NCBI RefSeq assembly: GCF_012295615.1
Contig: NZ_CP051183.1
Location: 2,569,001-2,633,000, forward strand
Reading direction: 5' to 3'
DNA: 64,000 bases
Source of the DNA: Bermanella marisrubri
Lineage (GTDB): Bacteria > Pseudomonadota > Gammaproteobacteria > Pseudomonadales > Oceanobacteraceae
Position 1 is the stretch's first letter. Every line of letters starts with the position of its first letter. A model generated the notes under the pieces. That model saw only the letters and a program-made list of their open reading frames with translations. It ran no database searches and was not told where the DNA came from. Positions 1 through 9,801 of this stretch are shown here, piece after piece. The position numbers were made by a program, and so were the translations under genes.

Positions 1-195
1 GGCCTGCTGTCCATCCATAACAGGCATCATTACATCCAGAAGAATGATATCTGGGTGGTGGGACTGAAACTGATCAACGGCTTCAGCACCGTTTTCGGCC
101 TGAAGTACATCATGTCCCATTTTTTTGACAATCGCCGATAGGATCATTCGATCCGTCTTGTTGTCATCGGCAATTAGAATTTTAAGGGGTTCCAT
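1..195 (-). CDS. Response regulator, N-terminal receiver domain (runs off window)
   Basis: The first 65 codons of a receiver domain are present, beginning MEPLKILIADDNKTD and reaching the phosphoacceptor motif LLDVMMPVMDG with Asp54; the acidic pair Asp10-Asp11 is also present. The ATG at 195 lies 15 bp downstream of the STAS gene stop, so the two are probably cotranscribed. A receiver protein next to a small STAS protein resembles the HsbR-HsbA pair of P. aeruginosa, where the regulator carries a PP2C phosphatase output that acts on the STAS partner. The output domain here is outside the window, so this partnership is inference. The receiver call itself is firm. Confidence 0.88.
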   Translation of the reverse strand, partial: MEPLKILIADDNKTDRMILSAIVKKMGHDVLQAENGAEAVDQFQSHHPDIILLDVMMPVMDGQQA

Positions 196-210
196 AGCCC
201 TAAAGCATTG

Positions 211-510
211 CTATTCAATAGCAAATAGCTGCTCAAAATTAGAGATAGTCAAAATCTTACGAACATCCTGATTACACTTTGTGATACGCACATTGGCACT
301 ATCGCCACCTGCATGATCTCTCAGTAGTAGTAACATGCCTAATGCCGAGCTATCCAAGTATGTGGCTTTGCTCATATCGATTACATAGTGACTCACCGAT
401 GAATCGGCACTTTCATAAGCGTCTCGAAACTCTTGATGAGCACTAAAATCAAAACGGCCTTCTATTTCGACCGTGAGTTCATTGTTGTTTACTGTTGTCT
501 TTATGGCCAT
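211..510 (-). CDS. STAS-domain anti-sigma factor antagonist-like protein
   Basis: A 99-residue single STAS domain. The motif YLDSSALGML (residues 51-60) matches the loop that carries the phosphorylatable serine in SpoIIAA/RsbV proteins (Ser54 or Ser55 here), so this is a regulatable partner-switching antagonist and not merely a STAS fold. It follows cheB by about 100 bp and precedes the receiver gene by 15 bp. Likely role: target of the downstream response regulator, linking the chemosensory operon to a partner-switching output such as sigma-factor or diguanylate-cyclase control. The target is not visible in this window. Confidence 0.85.
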   Translation of the reverse strand: MAIKTTVNNNELTVEIEGRFDFSAHQEFRDAYESADSSVSHYVIDMSKATYLDSSALGMLLLLRDHAGGDSANVRITKCNQDVRKILTISNFEQLFAIE

Positions 511-614
511 GATTTGCCTCTAGCATTTCCCTGCATCAACATTTATTTAGAGCATAGATCATAAATGCCCGTTGCGTAAAACGTGTGTAGCTTATTTCTT
601 ACAAAATCTATGGA

Positions 615-1661
615 TTAAACCATTCGCTTTAAGCGTTTAATAATGGCATCAGGAATCGACTTAAGAGGGGAGATGGCATCGGCGGCGCCTAACTTGACCG
701 CCTCGCCTGGCATCCCCCAGACAACGGAAGTGGCTTGGTCTTGAACAATATTATAACTACCAGCTTCTTTCATCCTTAGCATAGCTTTAGCGCCATCGGC
801 TCCCATACCCGTGAGCATAACGCCTACTGTCTGTTTCGCACATTGCTGGGTAATAGAGTTAAACAAAACCTCTACTGAGGGTTTATGCAGATTTACACGC
901 TCACCTTCGAATACGCGGCAATAATAATGACTACCTTTCAGTTTCACCTCCATGTGAAGATCACCTGGGGCTATGTAAACATGGCCAGGGATAATCTTAT
1001 CGCCATCCACCGCTTCGTGTACGGTTAGTGGCAACATGCTATCTAGGCGTTTTGCAAAAGACGCACTAAAGACTGGTGGAATATGTTGCGTGATGACAAT
1101 TGGAGGGCTGTCTAGAGGCATCAACAATAATAATTCGCGAATCGCTTCTGTTCCTCCCGTGCTTGCACCAATAGCGATCAACTTACCTGAAGGTGAGACG
1201 CCTGCGCGTTTGGGTGTTGCTGATCGAGTTGTTAAACCACTTGCTTGTTGCTCAAGACGAGCGACATTGGCCGTTGCTGCGGCACGAATTTTTTGCAAAA
1301 TTTCATTAGCATACTCAGTCAACAACTCCGGCTTATCTGCGCTGGGTTTGCCAACATAGTCCACCGCACCAATTTCCAAGGCCTCTAAGGTTGCGGGTGC
1401 GCCTTTTTGAGTTAATGTAGAAATCATAACCACGGGCATAGGACGCAAGCGCATTAGATTTTTAAGAAATTTAATGCCGTCCATCTTTGGCATTTCAATA
1501 TCTAGCGTGATGACATCAGGATGTAATGCTTTAATTTTGTCACGCGCAATGTATGGATCTGCTGCCGTGCCGATTACTTCCATATTCGGATCGGAATTAA
1601 TGATTTCTGTTAGTACTCGCCGAATTAATGCCGAGTCATCAACCACTAATACGTTAATCAT
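615..1661 (-). CDS. cheB: Chemotaxis response regulator protein-glutamate methylesterase
   Basis: 348 residues, the usual CheB length. An N-terminal receiver (about 1-120) has Asp54 in TLDIEMPKMDG. The C-terminal methylesterase (about 160-348) shows the catalytic triad as Ser167 in IGASTGGTE, His193 in TQHIPPVFS and Asp289 in TGMGADGA. It demethylates or deamidates receptor glutamyl residues, opposing CheR during adaptation. It lies 39 bp after cheD in the same operon. The receptor encoded at 3210-5873 ends in a pentapeptide that could tether this CheB and the neighbouring CheR. Confidence 0.97.
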   Translation of the reverse strand: MINVLVVDDSALIRRVLTEIINSDPNMEVIGTAADPYIARDKIKALHPDVITLDIEMPKMDGIKFLKNLMRLRPMPVVMISTLTQKGAPATLEALEIGAVDYVGKPSADKPELLTEYANEILQKIRAAATANVARLEQQASGLTTRSATPKRAGVSPSGKLIAIGASTGGTEAIRELLLLMPLDSPPIVITQHIPPVFSASFAKRLDSMLPLTVHEAVDGDKIIPGHVYIAPGDLHMEVKLKGSHYYCRVFEGERVNLHKPSVEVLFNSITQQCAKQTVGVMLTGMGADGAKAMLRMKEAGSYNIVQDQATSVVWGMPGEAVKLGAADAISPLKSIPDAIIKRLKRMV

Positions 1662-1700
1662 ATCCGACTCTCATTTCGTTCTTTATGGACGAGGCAAATC

Positions 1701-2333
1701 TCAATCAAACAATTCAATGTCGCCTCCACCGGTATTCTCGGAATCCAACTGATCCATATAACCCTTTTCCCGTGTAATAATCGTATCATTACGCGTAGTG
1801 GTTATGCGTCGAACTTTGACACTCCCAGTGTCAGGGAAAAATAAAATTTTTCGCGAAAAAACATCTCCTACATCAGCAGCTGCAACCGATAAGCCCTCTT
1901 TCTGTAAAAAATCGTAGGCAAACAGAATGTTACGCTGACCAATATCCGTCATACTGGCCAATACTTGGCCTCCACCAAATAACTTAACCTCTAGGTTCTC
2001 TTTTTTTGCGCCCAGCTTATAAAGTGTGTTAAGTAAATACTCCATGGCCCAGTTACCATATCGCGTAGCTGAGGTATTGGCGTCACTTCCCCATTGCCCA
2101 CTACTAAATTCATTTTGTGCTGGCAACATAAAGTGATTCATGCCACCGATACCTAATTGCTTATCCCGAATACAAGCACTAATACAACTACCCAGAACGG
2201 TACAAATCATTTCCCCATGGGCGCTAACATAAAATTCACCAGGTAATATTTTCGCAGTCCAAACCGAGTGTCTATTATCGAAATAGCGATTTACATGTTC
2301 AAAGCCTCTTTCAGCTTTTGGCTGATTGATCAT
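1701..2333 (-). CDS. cheD: Chemoreceptor glutamine deamidase
   Basis: 210 residues. CheD signatures are the catalytic Cys50 in TVLGSCISACI and His67 in GGMNHFMLP, which with a Thr form the papain-like active site. CheD converts specific receptor glutamines to glutamate and, in several species, interacts with a phosphatase or CheY. It sits between cheR and cheB with a 9-bp gap to cheR, the arrangement seen in Che2-type clusters. The C-terminal 30 residues are acidic and of low conservation. ATG start at 2333. Confidence 0.95.
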   Translation of the reverse strand: MINQPKAERGFEHVNRYFDNRHSVWTAKILPGEFYVSAHGEMICTVLGSCISACIRDKQLGIGGMNHFMLPAQNEFSSGQWGSDANTSATRYGNWAMEYLLNTLYKLGAKKENLEVKLFGGGQVLASMTDIGQRNILFAYDFLQKEGLSVAAADVGDVFSRKILFFPDTGSVKVRRITTTRNDTIITREKGYMDQLDSENTGGGDIELFD

Positions 2334-2342
2334 ACAAGCCGC

Positions 2343-3161
2343 CTACTTTTTCTGATAAATGGTGCGACCTAAAGGTTTAAAGAGGTGATTGGCACCGTAC
2401 AAATTTTCACTATGACCTATCATCAAATACCCATTTGGCTTCAATGCATCATGCAATCGGTTAAATAGTTCAACTTGAGTATCCTTATTAAAATAAATAA
2501 CCACGTTCCTACAGAATATTACGTCAAACTTTTTCTTCATTGGCCAAGGTCCTAATAAGTTCAATCGATTAAATTGAATAAGACCTTTATATTCATCTTT
2601 TATCCTAGCTTTAGCTCCGTCTTCATTCTTATAGAAACAATTATGGTAATCTCTAGGTAAAAGCTCTATCTCCTTTAATGGGTATTCGCCGGACTTGGCT
2701 TTTTTCAGAACATCACTATCAAGATCAGTCGCAAGAATTCTTATATCAAGGTTATCGACTTTTATGTTCTTTCGGAGAGTGATGGCTATGCTATAGGGCT
2801 CCGGACCAGTGGAACAAGCCGACGACCATATACGAATAGGCTCTTTTGGATTTTTACGCCACTGGGTAATAATTTCTTTAGCTAAAAACTCAAAATGATG
2901 AGACTCCCGAAAGAACGACGTTAGATTAGTAGTGATAGAATTAATAAACTCGTTTAATTCTTTCTCCTTCTCTCTATCTAGATACTCACAGTATTCAGAG
3001 AACCGAGATAATCCAAGTGCTCGTACACGTCTCGCGATACGACTGTATACAAGCTCTTTTTTTGCATCACTCAAGACGATCCCACTAACATCAAAAGCGA
3101 TCCTCGATAGACGAGAGAAGTCTTGCTCCGTCATTGGGAATTCTTTGAGCGAAAAGTCCAT
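2343..3161 (-). CDS. cheR: Chemotaxis protein methyltransferase (cluster copy)
   Basis: 272 residues with an N-terminal helical CheR domain (about 10-70) and a SAM-binding domain. The SAM motif is WSSACSTGPEPYS, followed by ILATDLDSDVL and the VIFCRNVVIYF segment typical of CheR. It methylates receptor glutamates. ATG 3161 is preceded by AGGTAG, so I prefer it over the internal Met at residue 10. This is one of two cheR genes in the window; the other is at 57125-57934. Its position next to a receptor with a tether pentapeptide suggests it is specific for that receptor. Confidence 0.95.
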   Translation of the reverse strand: MDFSLKEFPMTEQDFSRLSRIAFDVSGIVLSDAKKELVYSRIARRVRALGLSRFSEYCEYLDREKEKELNEFINSITTNLTSFFRESHHFEFLAKEIITQWRKNPKEPIRIWSSACSTGPEPYSIAITLRKNIKVDNLDIRILATDLDSDVLKKAKSGEYPLKEIELLPRDYHNCFYKNEDGAKARIKDEYKGLIQFNRLNLLGPWPMKKKFDVIFCRNVVIYFNKDTQVELFNRLHDALKPNGYLMIGHSENLYGANHLFKPLGRTIYQKK

Positions 3162-3209
3162 TTCGATTGATCTACCTAGCTAATGCCATTAATGAAAGAA
3201 AAAACAAGA

Positions 3210-5873
3210 CTAAAACTCTTGCCAGTCATCTTCGTCATCATCTACTGCTGGGCGTTTTATCTCTGCCGGTTTCGAAACCGACTTAACGACAGGAGTCGAT
3301 GCAACGGAACGAGGCTCCTTCTTGAGCGTAGCTGTTGTGCCATCACTCGCCATGCTCTCAAGAGTAAAGAACTCAACAAGCTCCATCATGTTCTGTGCTT
3401 GTTCCGTCATGGTTTCACTGGCGGCAGATGCCTCTTCTACCAGCGCGGCGTTTTGTTGGGTCATCTCATCCATTTGACTAACCGCTTTGTTGACCTGCTC
3501 TATGCCGGATGCTTGCTCTTCCGAAGCAGCATTAATTTCTTTGATCATGGTTGTCACTTTCTCAACCGCTTCCACTATTTCAGAGAGGGTTTGACCAGAC
3601 TGGTTAACCAAATCGGTTCCGTTATCGACTTTTTCCACGCTGTCTCGGATAAGATCTTTAATTTCTTTTGCTGCACCGGCACTGCGTTGTGCCAGATTAC
3701 GCACTTCGCCTGCTACCACAGCAAAGCCCTTGCCTTGTTCTCCAGCCCTTGCCGCTTCCACCGCCGCATTTAATGCAAGCAAGTTGGTTTGGAAAGCAAT
3801 TTCATCGATCACACCAATAATGTCTGAAATTTTCTTACTAGAAGAATTAATTTCTTCCATCGCTTCAACGGCTCGTCCAACAACTTCACCACCCTTAGTT
3901 GCTCGGCCTTGAGCACTAACAGCAAGGTCCGTGGCATGATCAGCGTTTTCGCTTGTCTGCTTCACAGAACTGGTCATCTCTTCCATGCTCGATGCCGTTT
4001 CTTCAAGGCTAGATGCTTGCTCTTCAGTGCGTTGAGATAAATCCGTATTACCTTGTGCGATTTCTGCAGAACCGGTTGAAACGGTATTGGCTGCATCTCG
4101 TATTTTGCCAATCACTTCATTTAGACGATCGATAGTGTCATTGGCGTCTTGTTTTAACTTGCCAAAAATACCTTGGTAGTCCGCATCAATACGTTGATCT
4201 AAATGACCTCGTGCTAACGCATCGAAAACGCGTCCTGTATCATTTAGAATATTCTCACTAATACTCATGAGGCGATTTAGCCCCATGCTGAGTTGACGAT
4301 AGAAACCTGTACGCCCTTCTGTTTTAGCTCGATTTGACAGGTCACCTTTGCTAGCCGATTCAATAATGTTCTCGACTTCCTCTTCAACCTCCACTTCTTC
4401 TGTGCGATCGAGCCATTCAACAACCGTACCTACTCGATCACCATTATCATTTGAAATAGGGTTTGCAATAAGAGAGAAAGTGCGTCCCCCAACCACAATT
4501 TCTGTACTGTAGGTGTCACTCAGCTTTTCGAGCATGCTTCGTTGATGGGCAGGGTTTTTATGGAAAATGTCGATGTTACTGCCCACTATTCTGTCTTTGT
4601 CGAAGCTTGGCAAATCTTTTCTGATATCCGATTCTGCGTTTGCCATCATGCCTTGCAGAGCGTCATTGGTGTAGCGAATGTTATAGTCTCGATCCGCAAC
4701 CATGATATTAACGGAGGAACTATCCAGGGCTCGCTTAACACGAAGATTCTCTTCTGCGATAACCTGTTCAGCTTCCTCACGTTTCAGCTCTTCCGTGCGA
4801 TCATTCCATTCCACGACCGTTCCAATGCGTTTGTTGTCGTCGTCAAATACTGGATTGACAACCAAGTCGAATGTTCTACCACCCAGTTTCAGGCTTGCTC
4901 TGTGTGACGATGTTAATTTGTCTAATAACGCTCTTTGGTGACTTGGGTTCTTGTGGAAAATGTCAATATTACTTCCAAGTACGCGATCCTTACTGAAGGT
5001 AGGTAAGTCCTTTTGAATGTCTGATTCAGCGTCCGCAAACATATCCTGTACACCCTTGTTCGTATAAACCAGGTTATAGTCTTTGTCGGAGACCATCAGG
5101 CAGGATTCGGCACACGCATCAAGGGCTTTTCTTACACGGTTATTCGCAATATTTTGATGTTTTTGTTCTGTAATATCTGAAGCAAATTTTACAACTTTGT
5201 AAGGTTTACCATTCTCGTCAAATAAAGGGTTATAAGAAGCTTGAATCCAAATCTCTTTGCCTCCTTTTCCGAAGCGTTTATATTCCTTAAATTCAAATTC
5301 TCCACGATTCAACTTATTCCAGAACTCTTTATACTCACTACTATGTTTAAACTCTTCATCGACAAAAATACTGTGATGACGTCCTTTGATTTCATCCAAC
5401 TCATAACCTACCGCATCACAGAAATTTTTATTCGCTGTCAGGATAGTGCCATCTAAATCAAACTCGATAATAGCTTGTACTTTATCTAAAGCCTTTAGTT
5501 TCCCCTGGATATCAGAAAGAGACTCGTCACCATCTGCATTTACGGCTACGTCTTTCATACTATTGGTAAAATTACCAAGTGTATAAAGTAAATGTGACAA
5601 CTCATCTTTACCTTTAAAGCTTGGCACATAGCTGTAATCACCGTTGGCCGTCGCGTCAGCACACTTAGTTGCCATGGCAATGGCCATGAGCATTTTGTGT
5701 CCTAGCAGCCAAGTAGCGATAATCCCCGCCGCAATCAATAAGCCGTTAATGACCATTGTGGACATAATGATCTCTGATGGCAGTGTAATGGCCATATAGA
5801 TCAAACTGATAACTGGTAATATCCACGGTAAAAGTAATTTATATTGGATACTGATTGCCTTAGACCCATCCAT
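3210..5873 (-). CDS. Methyl-accepting chemotaxis protein with three PAS domains and a C-terminal tether
   Basis: 887 residues. Two close hydrophobic segments (about 12-30 and 35-58) leave almost no periplasmic loop, so sensing is likely intracellular. PAS domains lie near 128-236, 249-363 and 374-490. PAS2 and PAS3 are near duplicates sharing [16 protein letters not shown] and GTVVEW. A HAMP-like linker and the MCP signalling domain follow, with the hairpin tip [20 protein letters not shown]. The last five residues DWQEF match the xWxxF pentapeptide that binds CheR and CheB. It is encoded between cheW and cheR, so it is probably the dedicated receptor of this array. PAS type suggests redox, oxygen or small-ligand sensing; the ligand is unknown. 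Confidence 0.93.
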   Translation of the reverse strand: MDGSKAISIQYKLLLPWILPVISLIYMAITLPSEIIMSTMVINGLLIAAGIIATWLLGHKMLMAIAMATKCADATANGDYSYVPSFKGKDELSHLLYTLGNFTNSMKDVAVNADGDESLSDIQGKLKALDKVQAIIEFDLDGTILTANKNFCDAVGYELDEIKGRHHSIFVDEEFKHSSEYKEFWNKLNRGEFEFKEYKRFGKGGKEIWIQASYNPLFDENGKPYKVVKFASDITEQKHQNIANNRVRKALDACAESCLMVSDKDYNLVYTNKGVQDMFADAESDIQKDLPTFSKDRVLGSNIDIFHKNPSHQRALLDKLTSSHRASLKLGGRTFDLVVNPVFDDDNKRIGTVVEWNDRTEELKREEAEQVIAEENLRVKRALDSSSVNIMVADRDYNIRYTNDALQGMMANAESDIRKDLPSFDKDRIVGSNIDIFHKNPAHQRSMLEKLSDTYSTEIVVGGRTFSLIANPISNDNGDRVGTVVEWLDRTEEVEVEEEVENIIESASKGDLSNRAKTEGRTGFYRQLSMGLNRLMSISENILNDTGRVFDALARGHLDQRIDADYQGIFGKLKQDANDTIDRLNEVIGKIRDAANTVSTGSAEIAQGNTDLSQRTEEQASSLEETASSMEEMTSSVKQTSENADHATDLAVSAQGRATKGGEVVGRAVEAMEEINSSSKKISDIIGVIDEIAFQTNLLALNAAVEAARAGEQGKGFAVVAGEVRNLAQRSAGAAKEIKDLIRDSVEKVDNGTDLVNQSGQTLSEIVEAVEKVTTMIKEINAASEEQASGIEQVNKAVSQMDEMTQQNAALVEEASAASETMTEQAQNMMELVEFFTLESMASDGTTATLKKEPRSVASTPVVKSVSKPAEIKRPAVDDDEDDWQEF

Positions 5874-5887
5874 AATCGACCTTCCTG

Positions 5888-6361
5888 TTAATCCAGAGTG
5901 AGCAATTTTTCTAGCTCTAATAAGATAACCATGCGCTCTTTCACAGTTACCAAACCTTTTATAAACCTTGAGTTTTGGTTATCTGCCAAACTCGTACTTT
6001 TAATATTCTCTAACGGGATGTCATACACATCGCTTATAGCATCTACTATTATTCCCATCGTTCGGCTTATGCTGTCTGTTGCCACTTTTAAAACAACCAC
6101 TACGGTTTCTTCCGTGTAAGGCTGAAACGGCAAACTAAAGCGAGCTCGTAAGTCCATGATGGGCACAATAGTACCGCGTAAATTTATCACCCCTTTCATA
6201 TATGGGGGGCTATGAGGTATGGGGGTCGCACTTTCCCATCCACGAATTTCTTGAACCGCTAAGATATCGATTCCATACTCTTCGCCATCCATAATGAAGG
6301 TTAGATACTGTTCGGTATCTAATTCTTCATGGTCGATTACATCTTCTTCTGTAGCATTCAT
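5888..6361 (-). CDS. cheW: Chemotaxis coupling protein
   Basis: 157 residues, a single CheW domain (about 17-155) with family motifs [16 protein letters not shown] and [18 protein letters not shown]. It links CheA to receptor tips. Its stop lies 14 bp before the receptor start and its ATG 3 bp after the cheA stop, so it is translationally coupled inside the che operon. Confidence 0.96.
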   Translation of the reverse strand: MNATEEDVIDHEELDTEQYLTFIMDGEEYGIDILAVQEIRGWESATPIPHSPPYMKGVINLRGTIVPIMDLRARFSLPFQPYTEETVVVVLKVATDSISRTMGIIVDAISDVYDIPLENIKSTSLADNQNSRFIKGLVTVKERMVILLELEKLLTLD

Positions 6362-6364
6362 GAT

Positions 6365-8479
6365 TTACGCTGCCTGATGTCTGTTACTTTCAATCGTTTT
6401 ATTACTTGCACCAGATAACTTGGAAAGCCCACTGATATCGACAATAAGAGCAACACGTCCGTCACCTAAAATAGTCGCGCCAGAGATCCCCTCAACTTTT
6501 TGATAGTTCTCTTCTAGACTCTTAATCACTACTTGTTGCTGAGCTAAAAGCTCATCAACCACTATTCCTATTTTTTCGCCATCGCTCTCTACGACAACAA
6601 TGATCTTTTCATCTTCGTCTACTTTGTTATCGGTTTGAATATCAAATACTTGATGAAGTGCAACAATGGGGACATATTCATCGCGAAGTTTTAATACATC
6701 GCTTTGTCCACCTACATTATTCAGTTCCAATTCATTTTGCTGAATTGATTCGACAATACTAACAAGTGGGAAAATGAAGGTTTGCTCGCCAACACGAACT
6801 AACTGACCATCTAGTATGGCAAGTGTTAATGGTAATCGGATAATGAATTGAGAACCCTTTCCGGTTTCACTTTTCACTTCAATTGAGCCATTTAATGAGG
6901 CTATATTGCGACGAACCACATCCATACCGACACCTCGACCACTCAAGTCACTGACTTGATCTGCAGTTGAGAAACCTGGTTGAAAAATTAGATCAAATAT
7001 CTGCTCATCGTTCAGGTTTTGATTCTCATCAACGATACCTTTGAGAATGGCTTTTTCTAAAATTTTTTCTTTGTTTAAGCCTGCACCATCATCTTTAATT
7101 TCAATTACAATATTGCCACTTTGATGATATGCATTGAGCTCAACCGTACCAGTTTCAGGCTTTCCATTTTGCTTCCGTATCTCGGGAAGCTCGATTCCAT
7201 GATCAATAGAATTTCGAATCAAGTGAACCATTGGATCACCGATTTTCTCCATGACGGTTTTGTCTAATTCAGTGTGCTCCCCCGACATGACAAGCTCTAT
7301 ACGTTTATTGAGGGACACACTGACGTCTCTTACTAAACGTGGGAACCGGCTGAAAACAAAGCTAATGGGCATCATGCGGATTTTCATGACACTTTCTTGT
7401 AACTCACGGGTATTCTGTTCTAGCTGGGCAAGTCCTTCTTGTAGATTCTGAATTCGACTGGCGTCAAAATTTTCGCCCAACTGACCAAGCATGGATTGTG
7501 TAATAACCAGCTCGCCTACCATGTTAATGAGACTATCTACCTTATCGATACTTACGCGGATAGAGGAGGATTCTTTCGCCGGTGCCGCTTTGACTGCTAC
7601 TTTATCTGGTCCGCTGGCTTTGGTCACTTCTTTAGAGTCTTCAGAGGACAGTGTCTTGTCTAGACTATCCGTTTCGGATGATTGGACCGGGCCGTCTGAC
7701 GACGTTGCCTCGTCTTTTTCAGTCTGCTCTTCAATCTCAGATTTTAGATTTTCAGACCATGCTTCAATGACCACTTCCGCGTCGTCTAATACCCATTCGA
7801 ATACTTCTTCAATTTCGGTTTTTTCTACAGGGTTGTGAAGATACAAAGTCCATGAAAGAAAACATTGTTCGGGATCTAAACTAGTAAACGATGGCAGTTT
7901 TTCGATATTAACTTCTGTATGATATTGACCGTCAGACAATTCAATAAGTTGTCGAAACATACGAACAGGTTCGTTGCCCGTCATTAACAAGTGGGGCTGG
8001 GGCTTAAAGAGAACTTTCCAACCATTCGCCTTCGGCGGTTCCTCAGAACTGCCGCCATCATCTGAGCTTACAGCGGGATTAGGTGATGACCCACTAGACA
8101 ATAAAGTTTCAAATTTTTGCTTTAGCTCATCTGAGGAGTTTGTATCAGGTGTGCTCCCTGCTTGTAACGCCTCTAGCAAGGAACGTATGCAATCAACACT
8201 TTTTAATAGTAAGTCTTGGCTGCCCTGATCAAGACTGCGTTTGCCATCTCGTACTTCGTCAAGCAAGGTTTCGACAACATGGGTGAAATCGGAAACAATG
8301 GTGAAACCAAAGGTTCCCGCCCCACCTTTTATCGAATGAGCAGCGCGAAATATAGTATTGATTTCCTCTGCATCTGGGGCATTTACATCCAGCTGCAAAA
8401 GACCATTTTCCATTATGTCTAAGCCTTCATAGCTCTCTTCGAAAAAGACCTGATGAAACTGGCTAAGATCAATACTCAT
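6365..8479 (-). CDS. cheA: Chemotaxis histidine kinase
   Basis: 704 residues. P1 HPt domain (1-105) has phosphoacceptor His48 in AAHSIKGGAGTFGF. A linker and a ferredoxin-like P2-type domain (about 150-240) precede an acidic Ser/Thr-rich linker, then P3 dimerisation (about 306-370), P4 ATPase (about 375-545; N box IRNSIDHGIE, G1 DDGAGL, G2 GRGVGMDVV) and a P5 CheW-like domain (about 550-690). It phosphorylates CheY (8486-8848) and CheB (615-1661). All catalytic motifs are intact. Confidence 0.97.
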   Translation of the reverse strand: MSIDLSQFHQVFFEESYEGLDIMENGLLQLDVNAPDAEEINTIFRAAHSIKGGAGTFGFTIVSDFTHVVETLLDEVRDGKRSLDQGSQDLLLKSVDCIRSLLEALQAGSTPDTNSSDELKQKFETLLSSGSSPNPAVSSDDGGSSEEPPKANGWKVLFKPQPHLLMTGNEPVRMFRQLIELSDGQYHTEVNIEKLPSFTSLDPEQCFLSWTLYLHNPVEKTEIEEVFEWVLDDAEVVIEAWSENLKSEIEEQTEKDEATSSDGPVQSSETDSLDKTLSSEDSKEVTKASGPDKVAVKAAPAKESSSIRVSIDKVDSLINMVGELVITQSMLGQLGENFDASRIQNLQEGLAQLEQNTRELQESVMKIRMMPISFVFSRFPRLVRDVSVSLNKRIELVMSGEHTELDKTVMEKIGDPMVHLIRNSIDHGIELPEIRKQNGKPETGTVELNAYHQSGNIVIEIKDDGAGLNKEKILEKAILKGIVDENQNLNDEQIFDLIFQPGFSTADQVSDLSGRGVGMDVVRRNIASLNGSIEVKSETGKGSQFIIRLPLTLAILDGQLVRVGEQTFIFPLVSIVESIQQNELELNNVGGQSDVLKLRDEYVPIVALHQVFDIQTDNKVDEDEKIIVVVESDGEKIGIVVDELLAQQQVVIKSLEENYQKVEGISGATILGDGRVALIVDISGLSKLSGASNKTIESNRHQAA

Positions 8480-8485
8480 AACGCT

Positions 8486-8848
8486 CTATCCTAGAACCTT
8501 TTTGATAGTGGAGAGCAGTTGATCAGGGTTGAATGGCTTGACAATCCAACCTGTCGCGCCCGCACTTTTGCCTTCCATTTTTTTATCGCCGGCGCTCTCA
8601 GTGGTCAGCATTAGAATTGGTGTAAACTTGTAGCTCGAGAGTTGGCGCAGATTCTTGCATAGCTCAATGCCATTCATGTTAGGCATATTTACATCACTGA
8701 GTACTAAATCCACTGCTTGGCCTTGAGCAATTTTCAACGCTTCTGCTCCGTCGCTAGCTTCTAGCACATCATGGCCCGCTCCCTTAAGCGTGAAGCTGAC
8801 CATTTGTCGCATAGATGCAGAGTCGTCCACGGCGAGTATTTTTGCCAT
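8486..8848 (-). CDS. cheY: Chemotaxis response regulator CheY
   Basis: 120 residues, a stand-alone receiver. It has the acidic pair in VDDSASM, phosphoacceptor Asp52 in SDVNMPNMNG, Thr82-Thr83 and Lys104 in IVKPF. It is 6 bp upstream of cheA. No cheZ is in the window. Whether it binds the flagellar switch or serves another output is undecided, since Che2-type CheY proteins need not control the motor. Confidence 0.93.
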   Translation of the reverse strand: MAKILAVDDSASMRQMVSFTLKGAGHDVLEASDGAEALKIAQGQAVDLVLSDVNMPNMNGIELCKNLRQLSSYKFTPILMLTTESAGDKKMEGKSAGATGWIVKPFNPDQLLSTIKKVLG

Positions 8849-8863
8849 TCTTTAATCTCCCTG

Positions 8864-9145
8864 TTATTCCTTGGTTAGACCCAGATGTGAATCCAAACCC
8901 AGTATTTTTGCTGTATTTCTTAGGTTCTCTGATGGATTTAGCCATTCCGGCTCCCGCCCATCCGTAGCCAATGCTTGATGAAAACCAAATAGCAATTGCA
9001 TGGCAGCAGTATCCACTTGTTCCAATTTAGAACCATCGATTTGCACAGGTTGTCCTGACTCCACCATAGTTTCCAATGTTTGATGGAGGTCTTCTGCAAT
9101 AACAATGGTGCATTTTTCACCAAGATCTAATGTTTGCGTTTCCAT
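8864..9145 (-). CDS. Degenerate STAS-domain protein heading the che operon
   Basis: 93 residues with a STAS fold. The loop reads QVDTAAMQLL (residues 44-52), so Asp45 is kept but the usual phosphorylatable serine is replaced by threonine or alanine, unlike the STAS protein at 211-510. It lies 15 bp upstream of cheY and is the first gene of the chemosensory operon. Small STAS proteins occur at the head of several gammaproteobacterial che clusters; function is uncertain, possibly a scaffold or regulator of array output. No sigma-54 or sigma-28 site was found in the 166 bp upstream. Confidence 0.78.
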   Translation of the reverse strand: METQTLDLGEKCTIVIAEDLHQTLETMVESGQPVQIDGSKLEQVDTAAMQLLFGFHQALATDGREPEWLNPSENLRNTAKILGLDSHLGLTKE

Positions 9146-9311
9146 GGCGCTCTTCCATAGTACCCATGCTCAATTTGATAATAAGAGGGCGTATTGTTAA
9201 GACTAGACCGTGTTAACAAGCTTGCTATTGCTTTTGGGATTTTTTTGTTTGAAAACGCTGGATTTTAGATCCATCTATAGTGGAAAGATGTATTACAGAG
9301 GGGTTTAATAA

Positions 9312-9773
9312 TTATCCGATATTACGGCGATGAATTTGTGCTGACATTTCGTCCAGAAATTTTTGCAACTGGCTGTTTTCTTGAGCTTCTGCTTGGCTGG
9401 TTAACCGGGTTTCCAGTTTTTCGTAGGTTTTTAGTTTTCGATTTAAGCTCAAATAAATCTCATGGGCCTTATCATATTGCTGTTGTAACTCACTGATCTG
9501 AAATTTTTGATCCGCCAGCACTTGGTCGATCTGTGCAATGAAGGCTTGGTGTTGCTGAATCTGACTACCTGTGACCCCTTGTGCTCCTTGTGACGAAAAG
9601 CTCTGCTGATATTCTAGCTGGTACTGCTTGAGAGTTTCACCTTTTTTCTTCTCTTCTTCGATGCGTTGCTTAAGGCTCCCAAGATAGGTTAATGCCTCTT
9701 GTACTGCATTTTCTGCGATCTTCACCAATGGGCTTAACCGTTTTGCGCGCTCACGACTCATATACAGACTCAC
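9312..9773 (-). CDS. fliJ: Flagellar export protein FliJ
   Basis: 153 residues, almost wholly helical coiled coil, rich in Gln, Glu and Lys, as expected of FliJ, the stalk of the export ATPase ring that contacts FlhA and escorts chaperones. Sequence identity within FliJ is low, so the call leans on position 28 bp after fliI, size and coiled-coil character. It is the last gene of the fliEFGHIJ unit; the che operon starts 166 bp further on with no strong terminator between. Confidence 0.88.
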   Translation of the reverse strand: MSLYMSRERAKRLSPLVKIAENAVQEALTYLGSLKQRIEEEKKKGETLKQYQLEYQQSFSSQGAQGVTGSQIQQHQAFIAQIDQVLADQKFQISELQQQYDKAHEIYLSLNRKLKTYEKLETRLTSQAEAQENSQLQKFLDEMSAQIHRRNIG

Positions 9774-9801
9774 TGCTTAAATACTGTTTATTCATTACGT
9801 G

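Noticed and set aside
3183-3773. 196-codon plus-strand reading frame
   Set aside because: It is antisense to the conserved signalling domain of the MCP and has no recognisable protein features.
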